A DNA stretch of 64,000 nucleotides from Acidobacteriota bacterium (GCA_016716715.1 JADJVE010000007.1:186001-250000); one strand, 5' to 3'. Positions 11,032 to 19,933 are shown, numbered from the stretch's first letter. Notes: generated from the letters alone by a model not told the origin. Made by a program: numbers and translations.

Positions 11032-11033
11032 AA

Positions 11034-12380
11034 ATGGCTGAAGAGAGGATCTTCTTAGAAGGTGAAGAGGGGCCGTCCGGGATCGCGCGGCGTGCCCGGC
11101 GAGCAGCTCGCAGCCTCGCCGTCGCGTCCTCGGAAAAGAGGGACGAGATCCTTCGAATGGTCGCCGACGGGATCGACGCGGCGCGAGACGCCATCCTCGA
11201 AGCGAACCGCCAGGACGTGCTCCAGCTTTCCACCACCTTCAAAGAAATCCCCTCTTCGTATTCTTCCCGCTCCCTCCTCGACCGGCTCCTCCTCGACGAG
11301 GCGAAGGTCGCGGCCATGGCAGCCGGTGTCCGCGCCGTCGCCGCCCTCCCCGACCCTTCCGGCCGCGTCCTTTCGCGCACGCTCCTCGACGACGGCCTCG
11401 TCCTCGAGAAGGTCTCGTGCCCGCTGGGGGTGCTCCTCGTCATCTTCGAGTCCAGGCCCGACGCCGTGCCGCAGATCGCGTCCCTCGCGCTCAAGTCGGG
11501 GAATGCGGCGATCCTCAAGGGCGGCCGCGAGTCCGCCCGGTCGACCGCCGCGATCCTCGACGTCTTCGCGAAGGCGTACGCCGCGCATGCCGTGCCCGAC
11601 GGCGCGCTTCAGTCCGTCGGCGGCCGGGCCGAGGTGGACGCGCTCCTCGCGCTCGACGACGACATCGACCTCGTGATCCCGCGCGGGGGCTACGACCTCG
11701 TGAAGCACGTCAAGGCGGCGACCCGCATTCCGGTCCTCGGGCACTCCGAGGGCGTCTGCCACGTTTACGTGGACCGCGCCGCCAGCGAGGCGATGGCGAC
11801 GGCGATCGTTCTCGACGCGAAACTTCAGTACCCGGCCGCGTGCAATGCGGCCGAGACGCTCCTCGTCCACCGCGAGGCCGCCGGGAAGCTCCTGGTCCCG
11901 CTGCTCTCACGCCTGCGGGAGGCCGGGATCGAGCTGCGCGCCTGTGAGACGACACGCGCGCTCGCGCCCGCCCTTGCCCTCTCCTCCGCTTCCGAGGAAG
12001 ACTGGAGGGCTGAGTACGGCGCGCCCGTTCTCGCGGTGAAGGTCGTGGAATCTCTCGACGAGGCGATCGAGCACGTGAATCGCTACGGCTCGCACCACAC
12101 GGAGGCGATCGTGACGGACGATGCCTCGGCTGCCGAGGAGTTCCTCGCGCGCGTGGACGCGGCCGGCGTCTTCCACAACGCTTCCACGCGCTTCGCCGAC
12201 GGATTCCGGTACGGCTTCGGCGCGGAGGTCGGGGTCTCCACGTCGCGCCTCCACGCCCGCGGCCCGGTCGGCCTCGACGGCCTCGAGACGTACAAGTACG
12301 TCCTCCGGGGCAGCGGCCAGGTCGTCAAGACGTACAGCGGGAAGGGCGCGCGGCCCTTCCGGCACGTGAAGCTCTCCTAG
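11034..12380 (+). CDS. proA: Gamma-glutamyl phosphate reductase
   Basis: NADPH-dependent reduction of gamma-glutamyl phosphate to glutamate semialdehyde, the second proline step. The 448-residue protein has the aldehyde-dehydrogenase fold, catalytic cysteine C270 in QYPAACNAAETLLVH, and a C-terminal KTYSGKG. Two patches look foreign: residues 3-13 (EERIFLEGEEG) and about 66-76 (STTFKEIPSSYS). Both are encoded by AT-rich, locally rare codons that match the dispersed motif described separately, and the second replaces the usual Ala-rich stretch before LLDRLLLD. The gene is coupled to proB (2-nt gap) and ends 4 bp from convergent guaA. Confidence 0.96.
   Translation: MAEERIFLEGEEGPSGIARRARRAARSLAVASSEKRDEILRMVADGIDAARDAILEANRQDVLQLSTTFKEIPSSYSSRSLLDRLLLDEAKVAAMAAGVRAVAALPDPSGRVLSRTLLDDGLVLEKVSCPLGVLLVIFESRPDAVPQIASLALKSGNAAILKGGRESARSTAAILDVFAKAYAAHAVPDGALQSVGGRAEVDALLALDDDIDLVIPRGGYDLVKHVKAATRIPVLGHSEGVCHVYVDRAASEAMATAIVLDAKLQYPAACNAAETLLVHREAAGKLLVPLLSRLREAGIELRACETTRALAPALALSSASEEDWRAEYGAPVLAVKVVESLDEAIEHVNRYGSHHTEAIVTDDASAAEEFLARVDAAGVFHNASTRFADGFRYGFGAEVGVSTSRLHARGPVGLDGLETYKYVLRGSGQVVKTYSGKGARPFRHVKLS
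11041..11072 (+). repeat. Dispersed AT-rich motif, copy 1 (in proA N-terminus)
   Basis: Forward copy with left arm AAGAGAGGATC, core TTCTTAGAAGG and right arm TGAAGAGGGG. It encodes proA residues 3-13. Confidence 0.6.
11231..11256 (-). repeat. Dispersed AT-rich motif, copy 2 (in proA)
   Basis: Reverse copy; on the minus strand the core is TTTCTTTGAAGGTGGTG preceded by AAGAGGGGA. It lies in a non-conserved stretch of proA, about residues 66-74. Confidence 0.5.
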
Positions 12381-12384
12381 AGGC

Positions 12385-13923
12385 TCACTCCCACTCGATC
12401 GTGCCGGGGGGCTTGGACGTGACGTCGTAGACGACGCGGTTCACGCCGCGCACCTCGCCCACGATCCGGCGCGCGACCTTGTCGAGGAGGTCGTGCGGGA
12501 GGCGCGCCCAGTCGGCGGTCATGAAGTCCTCGGTCGTGACGGCGCGCAGCGCCAGGACGCTCTCGTACGTCCGGCCGTCGCCCATGACTCCGACCGTCTT
12601 CACGGGCAGCAGCACCGCGAACGCCTGGGACGTGCGGTCGTACCAGCCGGACTCGCGCAGCTCCTCGATGAAGATCGCGTCGGCTTCCTGCAGGATGCGT
12701 ACGCGCTCGGGTGTGATCTCGCCCGGCATGCGCACGGCGAGACCCGGCCCCGGGAACGGGTGCCGGTAGAGCATCTCCTTCGGGATCCCCAGCTCCTCGC
12801 CGAGACGGCGGACCTCGTCCTTGAACAGCTCGCGGAGCGGCTCGACCAGTTTGAATCCGAGCTTCTCGGGCAGGCCGCCGACGTTGTGGTGCGTCTTGAT
12901 GACGGCCGAAGGGCCCTTGATCGACACGGACTCGATGACGTCCGGGTAGAGCGTGCCCTGGGCCAGCCACTCGGCCCCGTCCACGGCCCTCGCGTTCTCG
13001 GTGAAGACGTCGATGAAGAGGCCGCCGATGATCCTGCGCTTCTTCTCCGGCTCGACGACGCCCGCGAGTCCGTCGAAGAACCGCTGCGACGCGTCCACGC
13101 CGACGACCGGAAGGCCGAGGTGGCGGAACGCCTCGAGGACCTGGCGGCCTTCGTTTTTCCGAAGGAGGCCCGTGTCCACGAAGACGCCGCGGAAGCGCTC
13201 CCCCACGGCTTCGCGCAGGAGGACGGCCGCGACGGTCGAGTCCACGCCGCCCGATAGCGCCCCGAGGACGACGCCGCTCCTGATCTCGTCCTTGAGACGC
13301 GCGATCGTCGCGTCGCGGAAGCCCGCCATCGTCCAGGACGGCTTCGCGCCGCAGACGTCGTAGAGGAAGTTTTCGAGCATCTGGGCGCCATGCTCGGAGT
13401 GGTGGACCTCCGGGTGGCCCTGGATTCCGTAAAGGTTCCGGGCCGCGTCCTCGAATGCCGCGACGGGCGCGTTTCCGGTCGTCGCCGTGACGGAGAAGCC
13501 CGCCGGTGCGGACTCGACGTGGTCGCCGTGGCTCATCCAGATCGTCTCGACGGGGCCGAGCCCGCGGAAGAGACGGCCGCCTGACACCTTCACGTGCGCG
13601 CGCCCGTACTCGCGGCCCGGCGCGCTGCCGACCTTGCCGCCGTAGCGCTGCGCCAGCCACATCATTCCGTAGCAGAGGCCGAGGACGGGCACCTTCAGGT
13701 CGAAGAGACCGGCGTCGCCCTGCGGAGCTTCCTTGTCGTAGACGCTGGAGGGCCCGCCCGACAGGACTATCCCCTTGGGCGCGAGGTTCGCGACTTCCGA
13801 CGCCTTCGCGTCGAACGGCAGGACGACCGACCGGACCCGCGCCTCGCGGATCCGCCGGGCGATGACCTGTGTGTACTGGGAGCCGAAATCGAGGACGACG
13901 ACGGTGTCCGTGGCGGCGCTCAC
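12385..13923 (-). CDS. guaA: GMP synthase (glutamine-hydrolysing)
   Basis: Converts XMP to GMP using glutamine amide nitrogen. The 512-residue protein has a class I glutamine amidotransferase domain with catalytic C84 (GLCYGM), H170 and E172 (GIQGHPEVHHSEHG). An ATP-pyrophosphatase domain follows with the PP-loop SGGVDST (about 224-230), then the dimerisation domain ending PPGTIEWE, the usual GuaA C-terminus. The start is GTG at 13923, placed 7 nt downstream of a TATACT box, consistent with a leaderless transcript. It is convergent with proBA. Confidence 0.97.
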   Translation of the reverse strand: MSAATDTVVVLDFGSQYTQVIARRIREARVRSVVLPFDAKASEVANLAPKGIVLSGGPSSVYDKEAPQGDAGLFDLKVPVLGLCYGMMWLAQRYGGKVGSAPGREYGRAHVKVSGGRLFRGLGPVETIWMSHGDHVESAPAGFSVTATTGNAPVAAFEDAARNLYGIQGHPEVHHSEHGAQMLENFLYDVCGAKPSWTMAGFRDATIARLKDEIRSGVVLGALSGGVDSTVAAVLLREAVGERFRGVFVDTGLLRKNEGRQVLEAFRHLGLPVVGVDASQRFFDGLAGVVEPEKKRRIIGGLFIDVFTENARAVDGAEWLAQGTLYPDVIESVSIKGPSAVIKTHHNVGGLPEKLGFKLVEPLRELFKDEVRRLGEELGIPKEMLYRHPFPGPGLAVRMPGEITPERVRILQEADAIFIEELRESGWYDRTSQAFAVLLPVKTVGVMGDGRTYESVLALRAVTTEDFMTADWARLPHDLLDKVARRIVGEVRGVNRVVYDVTSKPPGTIEWE

Positions 13924-13930
13924 GCCGCGG

Positions 13931-13936
13931 AGTATA
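13931..13936 (-). promoter_or_regulatory. -10-like box of guaA (leaderless)
   Basis: TATACT on the minus strand, 7 nt before the GTG start of guaA; no Shine-Dalgarno lies between them. Confidence 0.5.
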
Positions 13937-13954
13937 GAGGCGCGGCGGGCCGCG

Positions 13955-14485
13955 TCAGGCCGCGGCGCCGAGCCGCCTCGCCACCGCCCGCGGAAGCGCG
14001 GCCAGCCCTGCGGCGACGAGCCCGAGCGCCACCGCCCCGAACGCCGCGATCACGACGAAGAGAGGCGAGACGTTGACGCCTCCCGGCAGCTCGCCGCCGT
14101 GCGCGACCCGGTGAAGGAGGACGCCGAACGCGGCCGCAGCGGCGAGGCTGACGGCGACGAATCCCCACCGGCTCTCGGGCAAGGGCCCCGCGGCCGGACG
14201 CTTCGCCCTGGCCTTTCCCCACAGCGGCGCCGCGGCCGAGACGCCGGCGTCCGCCACGAAGAGAAGAAGGCCCGTCACGAGGTACGGCGGCACGAAAAAG
14301 ACAATCGAGGTGAGCACGAAGCGGATCAGCGGCCGCTTGCTCACCCACGCACCGAGCGACTCCGCGAGGAACGGGTACGCGACGAACGCGTCGGCGGCGC
14401 CCGGGTGGAAGGCGAGGTACGCGATCAGGACGACGAGGAACGCTCCAGGCAGGACGAGCAGGAAGGCGCGAGCCGTGCGGAACAT
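13955..14485 (-). CDS. Hypothetical polytopic membrane protein
   Basis: 176 residues with about four hydrophobic helices (FLLVLPGAFLVVLIAYLAF, FVLTSIVFFVPPYLVTGLLL, WGFVAVSLAAAAAFGVLL, LFVVIAAFGAVALGLVAAG). I recognise no family motif. The ATG at 14485 overlaps the TGA of the upstream transglycosylase gene by one base (TGATG), so translation is probably coupled. A longer open frame exists upstream but it is antisense-like sequence across the transglycosylase. A role in the cell envelope is suggested only by the neighbour. Confidence 0.7.
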   Translation of the reverse strand: MFRTARAFLLVLPGAFLVVLIAYLAFHPGAADAFVAYPFLAESLGAWVSKRPLIRFVLTSIVFFVPPYLVTGLLLFVADAGVSAAAPLWGKARAKRPAAGPLPESRWGFVAVSLAAAAAFGVLLHRVAHGGELPGGVNVSPLFVVIAAFGAVALGLVAAGLAALPRAVARRLGAAA

Positions 14486-15276
14486 CAGAAGGCTGCCGCC
14501 GCGGCAAGCGGCTGCGTGGCGCCGGCCCAGAACGCGAGAACCTTCCGGACGTACTCGCGGGTCTCGCGGTAGGGCGGGACACCCTTGTGCTCCTCCACGG
14601 CGCGCTCCCCCGCGTTGTAGGCCGCGAGAACGAGGTCGGCGCGCGTGTCGCCGTAACGTGCGGCGAGCTCCGCGAGGTAGGCCGTCCCGCCGCGGATGTT
14701 CTCCTTCGGGTCGAACGGCCTTCGCACGCCGAGACGGTGCGCCGTCGCCGGCATGAGCTGCATGAGCCCCCGCGCACCCTTGCGCGACACGGCATTCGCG
14801 ACGCCGTTCGACTCGGCGCGGATGACGGCGGCGATGAAGGCCGGATCGACCTTGTGCTCCTTCGCCGCAGAGAGAATCTGCGTCGAGTATGGGGACGGGG
14901 AAGAAAGAGAGGGACTTTCTGAGAAGGCGCGGAGCGAGCGGCCCGCGCCGGCAGCCGGCCCGGCCGCGATGGCGTCCTCCGGCTTGACGGGGGCGGGGCG
15001 TTCGTATTCGTCGTCGACGATCCGGTCGACGACGTCCAGCGACACCGTCATCGCTCCGCCGCCGAAGAGCTTCATCGAGAGGCGGTCGCCGTCCCCGTCC
15101 TCGCCGCCGGGCACGACGGCATACGACGCGACGCGAACGTGCCTCCCGTCCTCGAAGACGACGAGGGTTCCCAATGCCGGCTGTGCCGCCACAAGGAGCG
15201 CGATGACGAATCCCGCCGCACATACCCCTCTTAACCTTCTAAGAAATCTTCTCTTCTCCTCGTGCTCTTCGAACAT
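14485..15276 (-). CDS. Membrane-anchored lytic transglycosylase (SLT/MltE-like)
   Basis: Peptidoglycan-cleaving enzyme, 263 residues. The N-terminal charged segment and helix (about 17-36, GVCAAGFVIALLVAAQPALG) act as signal or anchor. The SLT domain (about 120-260) shows catalytic E155 in VIRAESNG, then GLMQLMPATAHRLGV, NIRGGTAYL and LVLAAYNAGERAV, which are the family's ordered motifs. Residues 8-17 (KRRFLRRLRG) are encoded by AGA, TTT, CTT, AGG and TTA codons that are rare in this genome and correspond to a dispersed-motif copy; a second low-GC stretch covers residues 109-127 (Ser-rich linker). It lies 11 bp after xer on the same strand. Confidence 0.9.
   Translation of the reverse strand: MFEEHEEKRRFLRRLRGVCAAGFVIALLVAAQPALGTLVVFEDGRHVRVASYAVVPGGEDGDGDRLSMKLFGGGAMTVSLDVVDRIVDDEYERPAPVKPEDAIAAGPAAGAGRSLRAFSESPSLSSPSPYSTQILSAAKEHKVDPAFIAAVIRAESNGVANAVSRKGARGLMQLMPATAHRLGVRRPFDPKENIRGGTAYLAELAARYGDTRADLVLAAYNAGERAVEEHKGVPPYRETREYVRKVLAFWAGATQPLAAAAAF
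15225..15259 (-). repeat. Dispersed AT-rich motif, copy 3 (5' end of transglycosylase gene)
   Basis: The best minus-strand copy: GGAGAAGAGAAGA, then TTTCTTAGAAGG, then TTAAGAGGGG. It lies within the first 18 codons of the gene. Confidence 0.65.
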
Positions 15277-15287
15277 GACAGGACCGG

Positions 15288-16205
15288 CTACGCCCGCGGA
15301 TGCGTCCGGTCGTAGACCTTGCGCACGCGGGAACGGGAAACGTGGGTGTAGATCTCGGTGGTCGCGATGTCGGCGTGGCCGAGCATGAGCTGGACCGCCC
15401 GGAGGTCGGCGTCGTGATCCACGAGATGCGTCGCGAACGCGTGGCGAAGGACGTGCGGCGAGACCGCGGCGGCCGCGAGGCCCGCCTTCAGGGCCGCGGC
15501 CTTGAGCGCGAGGAAAACGGTCTGGCGGGTCACGGGCCGTCCCTTCGTGCCGGGAAACACCCAGCGGCTGCCCGCGCCTCCCGTGTCGCGACCCTCCGCG
15601 AGCCAGCGCTTGACCCAGCGCCCGGCCGAGTCGGCGACGGGCACGATGCGCTCCTTGCTCCCCTTGCCGCGCACGAGGACGAAGCCTTCGTTCAGGCGCA
15701 GGCTCTCGATTGGCAGCGCCGAAAGCTCCGAGACACGCAGGCCGCACGCGTAGAGAAGCTCGAACATCGCGCGGTCGCGCAGGCCTTTCGGCGTCGCCAC
15801 GTCCGGCGCGTCGAGCAGCTTCTGGACCTCGTCCTCGGAGAGGATCTTCGGCAGCATCGCCCAGCGCCGCGCGTTCGTCAGGTCGGCGGTCGGGTCCTCG
15901 GGAACGACCTTCTCGGCCGCGAGAAAGCCGTAAAGGCCGCGCAGGGCCGAAGTCTCGCGCGCGAGCGTCCGCGGCGACATCCCCTCGGCGCGGCGGGCCC
16001 CGAGGTACGCGACGACGTCGCCCCGGGACACCTTCCCAGGATCGACGGATTTCTCGGCCAGAAAAGCCCCGAATCCCGCCAGATCCCTCCGGTACGCCTC
16101 GAGCGTGTTCGCCGCAAGGCCCTTCTCGGCCGAGAGGTAGTCCAGGAACAGCGGCAGGTGCCGTTCGAGGAACACGCCTCCGCGGGCGCCGGCGGAAGGC
16201 CTCAC
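15288..16205 (-). CDS. Tyrosine recombinase XerC/XerD
   Basis: Site-specific recombinase that resolves chromosome dimers at dif with FtsK. The 305-residue length is typical. All catalytic residues are present: R157, K181, H251, R254, H277 and nucleophile Y286 (HVLRHAFATH, LGHADIATTEIYTH). The N-terminal SAM-like DNA-binding domain covers about 13-100. The context is chromosomal housekeeping, not an integrated element, which favours XerC/D over an integrase; which of the two it is cannot be decided here. The start is GTG at 16205, with TAAAAT 6 nt upstream inside the end of the preceding gene. Confidence 0.93.
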   Translation of the reverse strand: MRPSAGARGGVFLERHLPLFLDYLSAEKGLAANTLEAYRRDLAGFGAFLAEKSVDPGKVSRGDVVAYLGARRAEGMSPRTLARETSALRGLYGFLAAEKVVPEDPTADLTNARRWAMLPKILSEDEVQKLLDAPDVATPKGLRDRAMFELLYACGLRVSELSALPIESLRLNEGFVLVRGKGSKERIVPVADSAGRWVKRWLAEGRDTGGAGSRWVFPGTKGRPVTRQTVFLALKAAALKAGLAAAAVSPHVLRHAFATHLVDHDADLRAVQLMLGHADIATTEIYTHVSRSRVRKVYDRTHPRA

Positions 16206-16206
16206 G

Positions 16207-17490
16207 TCAGGATTTTACGGAAGCCGCGGGGCTCGCGTCGCGCGCGCCCCCCGGCTGGCCGGCCTCCGGGAACGAGCCCAGGATGGCGCGGATTTCCGCG
16301 TCGGCGAGCACGTGGTTCGCGAGCTTGGCGGCGCGAAGGATGGCAGCGACGCGGTCGGGCTCCGCCTCGAGCCCGCGCTCCTTCAGCCAGGCGACGACGT
16401 TGGACTCGCCCGACATCGGGCCCACGTCGATGATCTGCTTGAGCCCGAACATTCCGGCCGGGACCCCGGAGTAGACGCGGTCGGCGAGCCAGTCGTCGCC
16501 CTTGGCACGCGCCTTCACGATCGCGGCGGCGTGTCCGCCCGTCCCGGTCCGGAATGCGTCACGCCCGACCACCGGGTAGCCGTCCGGGATGGGGACGTGC
16601 ACGTAGGCCGCGACCTTCTGGACGTACTCCGCGAGGGCCGAGAGGTCGCGGTCGATCCAGCCGAGGAGGCGCAGGTTCACGAGCATCTGGTCCATCGGCG
16701 TGTTACCCACGCGTTCGCCGAGTCCGAGGCCGCACCCGTGCACGCGGTGCGCGCCGGCGCGCAGGGCGGAGAGCGAGTTCGCGACGGCGAGGCCGCGGTC
16801 CTGGTGGCCGTGCCAGTCGATCCTCACGGCCGGGTTTTCGCGTGCGACGAACTCCGCCAGGAAGCCGACGAGCGCTCCCGTGCCTTCCGGCGTCGCGTGC
16901 CCCACGGTGTCGCAGGCGCAGATCCGCGTCGCGCCGGCCTGGATCGCGGTGCCGTAGAGCGCGACGAGGTCCTCGGGCCTGGCTCGCGTCGTGTCTTCGG
17001 TGACGTACGTGACGAGGAGCCCTTCGGCGACGCCCAGCGTCACGGCGTCGCGGGTGAGCTTCATCATCTGCGAGAGGTCCCAGTCCTCGACGTACTGCCG
17101 GATGGGCGACGATCCGATGAACGTCGTCATCTCCAGGGTGCGGCCCACGCGCTGGGCGATCTCGACGACGGGCTCGATGTCTGCCCTGAGCGTCCGCGCC
17201 GCGAAGCCGGGCTGCAGGGAGAGCCGCGCCTCCGTCACCAGGCGCGCGAGAGCCTCACTCTCGGCGCGCGCCGTGGGGCCCGCGGCCGGGATGCCGAGGA
17301 CCGCGGTGTCCACCCCGAGGCGCTCCATGAGGCACACGAGCTCGAAGCGCTGGTCCACGGTCGGGGCCACGGCGGACGGCGACTGAAGGCCGTCCCGGAG
17401 CGTCTCGTCGACGAGCTCGACCGGAAGATGCCGGGGCCGGCCCTCGCCGGCCGCCCGGTTCCAGTCGTAAACGAGTCGGCTGCGGTCCAT
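16207..17490 (-). CDS. Isopropylmalate/homocitrate synthase-family (HMGL-like) acyltransferase
   Basis: 427-residue Claisen-condensing enzyme of the LeuA/AksA/NifV superfamily, acting on acetyl-CoA (or another acyl-CoA) plus a 2-oxoacid. The TIM-barrel metal ligands are visible: D33 (ETLRDGLQ), H227 and H229 (DWHGHQDRGLAVANSL) and N263 (GERVGNTPMDQ). A GTGGHAAAIVKA segment corresponds to the SGIHxDG region of LeuA. The protein stops before the C-terminal leucine-binding regulatory domain of true LeuA, so feedback by leucine is unlikely and the substrate is unresolved (isopropylmalate, citramalate and homocitrate are all possible). It ends one base before the xer start codon. Confidence 0.8.
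   Translation of the reverse strand: MDRSRLVYDWNRAAGEGRPRHLPVELVDETLRDGLQSPSAVAPTVDQRFELVCLMERLGVDTAVLGIPAAGPTARAESEALARLVTEARLSLQPGFAARTLRADIEPVVEIAQRVGRTLEMTTFIGSSPIRQYVEDWDLSQMMKLTRDAVTLGVAEGLLVTYVTEDTTRARPEDLVALYGTAIQAGATRICACDTVGHATPEGTGALVGFLAEFVARENPAVRIDWHGHQDRGLAVANSLSALRAGAHRVHGCGLGLGERVGNTPMDQMLVNLRLLGWIDRDLSALAEYVQKVAAYVHVPIPDGYPVVGRDAFRTGTGGHAAAIVKARAKGDDWLADRVYSGVPAGMFGLKQIIDVGPMSGESNVVAWLKERGLEAEPDRVAAILRAAKLANHVLADAEIRAILGSFPEAGQPGGARDASPAASVKS
16212..16217 (-). promoter_or_regulatory. -10-like box before xer (leaderless)
   Basis: TAAAAT on the minus strand, 6 nt before the GTG of the recombinase and inside the last codons of the upstream gene; a possible internal promoter. 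Confidence 0.35.
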
Positions 17491-17539
17491 CGGGCCTTTC
17501 GGGACCGGGTGGTTGTTCCCCCGGCGGGTCCACCCGGCT

Positions 17540-17545
17540 TACACT
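17540..17545 (+). promoter_or_regulatory. -10-like box of hppD (leaderless)
   Basis: TACACT with 7 nt to the hppD ATG. There is no purine-rich ribosome site in between. Confidence 0.45.
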
Positions 17546-17552
17546 GGGGATT

Positions 17553-18713
17553 ATGGATTCGATTGGGATCGTCGGCTACGACTCGTTCCACTTCGTCGTC
17601 TCGGACCTCGCGCGGAGCCGGCGGTTTTACGCGGAAGCGCTCGGCTTCACGGAAGTCGCCCGTGCAGGCCGGGAGAAGGTCGAGCGCGGGGGCGAGGAAG
17701 CTTCCGTCTTCGGCGCGGGCCAGATCCGCGTCCTCGTCTCGACGCCCGTGCGCAAGGACTCGCGCGCGGCGCGCTACCTGAGGATTCACCCGGACGGGAT
17801 CTCCTCGCTCGCGTTCCGCGTGAAGGACGTCGAGGCCGCGTGGAAGTTCCTCGACGCCCGCGGGGCGACGTTCCTGTCGGACGTCCAGACGGACGAGACG
17901 CCGGACGGTGCGTTCCGGACGTTCAACATCGCGACGCCTCTCGACGACGTGACCTTCCGGTTCATCCAGCGGGACGGGGACTACCCCCACTTCGCCCCCG
18001 GCTTCGAGACCGTGGGCGACGGCAGGCCGAAGGAGAACCCGCACGGCTTCGCGACGATCGACCACGTCACGTCGAACGCCTACACGATGCTCCCCGTCGT
18101 GAACTGGTACCGCGACGTCCTCGGGTTCACGCACTACTGGGACGTCGAGTTCCACACGGCCGAGGTCGCGGCCGCCCGGCCGATGGCCGGCTCGGGCCTG
18201 CGCTCCATCGTGATGGCGGACCCGGGCAGCGGCGTCAAGTTCGCGACGAACGAGCCCATGCGCCCGTTCTTCCGCGAGAGCCAGATCAACCGCTTCTGCG
18301 AGGACCACCACGGCGCCGGCGTCCAGCACGTCGCGTTCCTCGTCAAGGAGATCATCCCGGCCGTCGAGGCCCTGCGTGCTAAGGGCATCGCCTTCCTTCC
18401 CGCGCCGGGCGCGTACTACGACCGGCTGCCGAAGCGCCTGGCCGAGGTGAAGATCTCTAAGCTCCGGGAGCCCATGGACCTTCTCCGCAGCAACCACATC
18501 CTCGTCGACGGGGCCGACGAGAAGTACATGCTCCAGATCTTCATGCTCGACGCGATGGCGATGTACGGCGACGAGACGGCCGGGCCGTTCTTCTACGAGC
18601 TCATCCAGCGGGAGGGCGACCGCGGCTTCGGCTACGGGAACTTCCGAGCGCTCTTCGAGTCCATCGAGTCGTCCCAGCGGTCCGGTTCGTCGGCTCTCGA
18701 GGTGGTCGGTTGA
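17553..18713 (+). CDS. hppD: 4-hydroxyphenylpyruvate dioxygenase
   Basis: Fe(II) enzyme turning 4-hydroxyphenylpyruvate into homogentisate in tyrosine catabolism. The 386-residue protein has two vicinal-oxygen-chelate halves; the C-terminal one carries the metal triad H171 (IDHVT), H259 (GVQHVAF) and E349 (FFYELIQREG). The C-terminal FGYGNFRALFESIE is the helix that gates the active site in this family. The gene overlaps hmgA, whose product uses homogentisate, so the two consecutive steps are translationally linked. Fumarylacetoacetase and maleylacetoacetate isomerase are not in the window. Confidence 0.96.
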   Translation: MDSIGIVGYDSFHFVVSDLARSRRFYAEALGFTEVARAGREKVERGGEEASVFGAGQIRVLVSTPVRKDSRAARYLRIHPDGISSLAFRVKDVEAAWKFLDARGATFLSDVQTDETPDGAFRTFNIATPLDDVTFRFIQRDGDYPHFAPGFETVGDGRPKENPHGFATIDHVTSNAYTMLPVVNWYRDVLGFTHYWDVEFHTAEVAAARPMAGSGLRSIVMADPGSGVKFATNEPMRPFFRESQINRFCEDHHGAGVQHVAFLVKEIIPAVEALRAKGIAFLPAPGAYYDRLPKRLAEVKISKLREPMDLLRSNHILVDGADEKYMLQIFMLDAMAMYGDETAGPFFYELIQREGDRGFGYGNFRALFESIESSQRSGSSALEVVG

Positions 18714-19861
18714 TCGACTGGATGCGGTGCGGGGAGCTGCCCGCCAAGCCGCACACGGCGTTTCGTTCTCCGGAGGGGGCGCTTCGCTTCGAGGAGTGCC
18801 TGACGCGGCGCGGTTTCGACGGCGAATTCTCGATCCTGTACCACGAAGGGCCGCCGATGACGGACTCTCTCATCGGGCCCGCGGCGCCCGGCCGGTGGGA
18901 CCGCAAGGCGCCGGTCCCGGCGGAGCACCAGCCGCTCCGCCGCAGGCTGCTCCTCGGCGAAAAGGCGCCCGAGGGCTATACGCCGGTCCTCTTCAACGAG
19001 GACGTGACGGTGTCCTTGTTCAGGATCCCCTTGGCGGGCGAATCGCCAGACGGGTTTTCGAACGGCGACGGGGACGACCTGTATTTCTTCCATGAAGGTG
19101 AGGGAACGCTGGAGTCGCCTTTCGGCGATCTACCGATCCGTGGGGGTGACTACGTCTGTGTTCCGCGCGGGTCGTCCATGCGCATGCGGATCTCTAAACC
19201 ATTCGAAGGAATTCTCCTCGAAGTGCGCGGCGGATTGCACCTGCCTCGCGAATTCAGGAATCCCGTCGGCCAGCTCCGCATGGACGCGCCGTACACCCAC
19301 CGCGACTTCGTGCGGCCCGTCTTCGCCGGGCCGCGCTCCGGCCCGAAGCGCATTCTCGTCAAGAAGGACGACGCGTTCGTCGAGCGCTTCCCGGTCGCGT
19401 CGCCGTTCGACGTCGTCGGGTGGGACGGCACCGTGTGGCCGTTCGCGTTCGACATCCTGAAATACCAGCCCCGGACGGGCCTCATCCACCTGCCACCCAC
19501 GATCCACTCCACGTTCGCGGGACGCAACGCGCTCGTCTGCTCGTTCGTGCCGCGCGTGACGGACACGCACCCCGACGCGATCCCGTGCCCGTACCCGCAC
19601 ACGTCCGTCGATTGCGACGAGATCATCTATTACGTCCGCGGCAACTTCACGAGCCGCAAGGGCGTCGGCCCGAAGGCCGTCTCGCTCCATCCCGCCGGCG
19701 TCCCGCACGGCCCGCACCCCGGCGCGTACGAGGGCTCGATCGGAACGCGCTCGACGGACGAGCTCGCCGTCATGGTCGACACGTTCGCCCCCCTCCGCCT
19801 CACGGCGCAGGCTCTCGCCCTCGAGTCCCCCGGATACCACGACAGCTGGATCCCGGGCTAG
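18710..19861 (+). CDS. hmgA: Homogentisate 1,2-dioxygenase
   Basis: Ring-cleaving Fe(II) enzyme giving maleylacetoacetate. The 383-residue cupin protein has likely iron ligands H333, E341 and H377 (VPHGPHPGAYE, GYHDSW). I take the start as TTG at 18710, overlapping the hppD stop by four bases (TTGA); an in-frame ATG at 18722 would remove only four residues, and both fit the family N-terminus (GELPAKPHTAFRSPEG). The protein is shorter than animal enzymes (about 445 residues), as are many bacterial ones. It forms an operon with hppD. Confidence 0.94.
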   Translation: MIDWMRCGELPAKPHTAFRSPEGALRFEECLTRRGFDGEFSILYHEGPPMTDSLIGPAAPGRWDRKAPVPAEHQPLRRRLLLGEKAPEGYTPVLFNEDVTVSLFRIPLAGESPDGFSNGDGDDLYFFHEGEGTLESPFGDLPIRGGDYVCVPRGSSMRMRISKPFEGILLEVRGGLHLPREFRNPVGQLRMDAPYTHRDFVRPVFAGPRSGPKRILVKKDDAFVERFPVASPFDVVGWDGTVWPFAFDILKYQPRTGLIHLPPTIHSTFAGRNALVCSFVPRVTDTHPDAIPCPYPHTSVDCDEIIYYVRGNFTSRKGVGPKAVSLHPAGVPHGPHPGAYEGSIGTRSTDELAVMVDTFAPLRLTAQALALESPGYHDSWIPG

Positions 19862-19905
19862 GAGGGCAATTCCGCACTGAAACCCCGGGGCCTCCGGGCC
19901 GTATC

Positions 19906-19930
19906 TCCTCCAATGCCCGAAAACGGAGGA
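19906..19930 (+). promoter_or_regulatory. Short hairpin covering the M16 ribosome site
   Basis: TCCTCC (19906-19911) can pair with GGAGGA (19925-19930), the Shine-Dalgarno of the peptidase starting at 19934. The stem is only 6 bp with a 13-nt loop, so this is a weak call. Confidence 0.3.
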
Positions 19931-19933
19931 ACG

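Noticed and set aside
15288..16205. Xer recombinase as the integrase of a mobile element
   Set aside because: No attachment repeats, phage genes or tRNA nearby; surrounded by housekeeping genes on the same strand.
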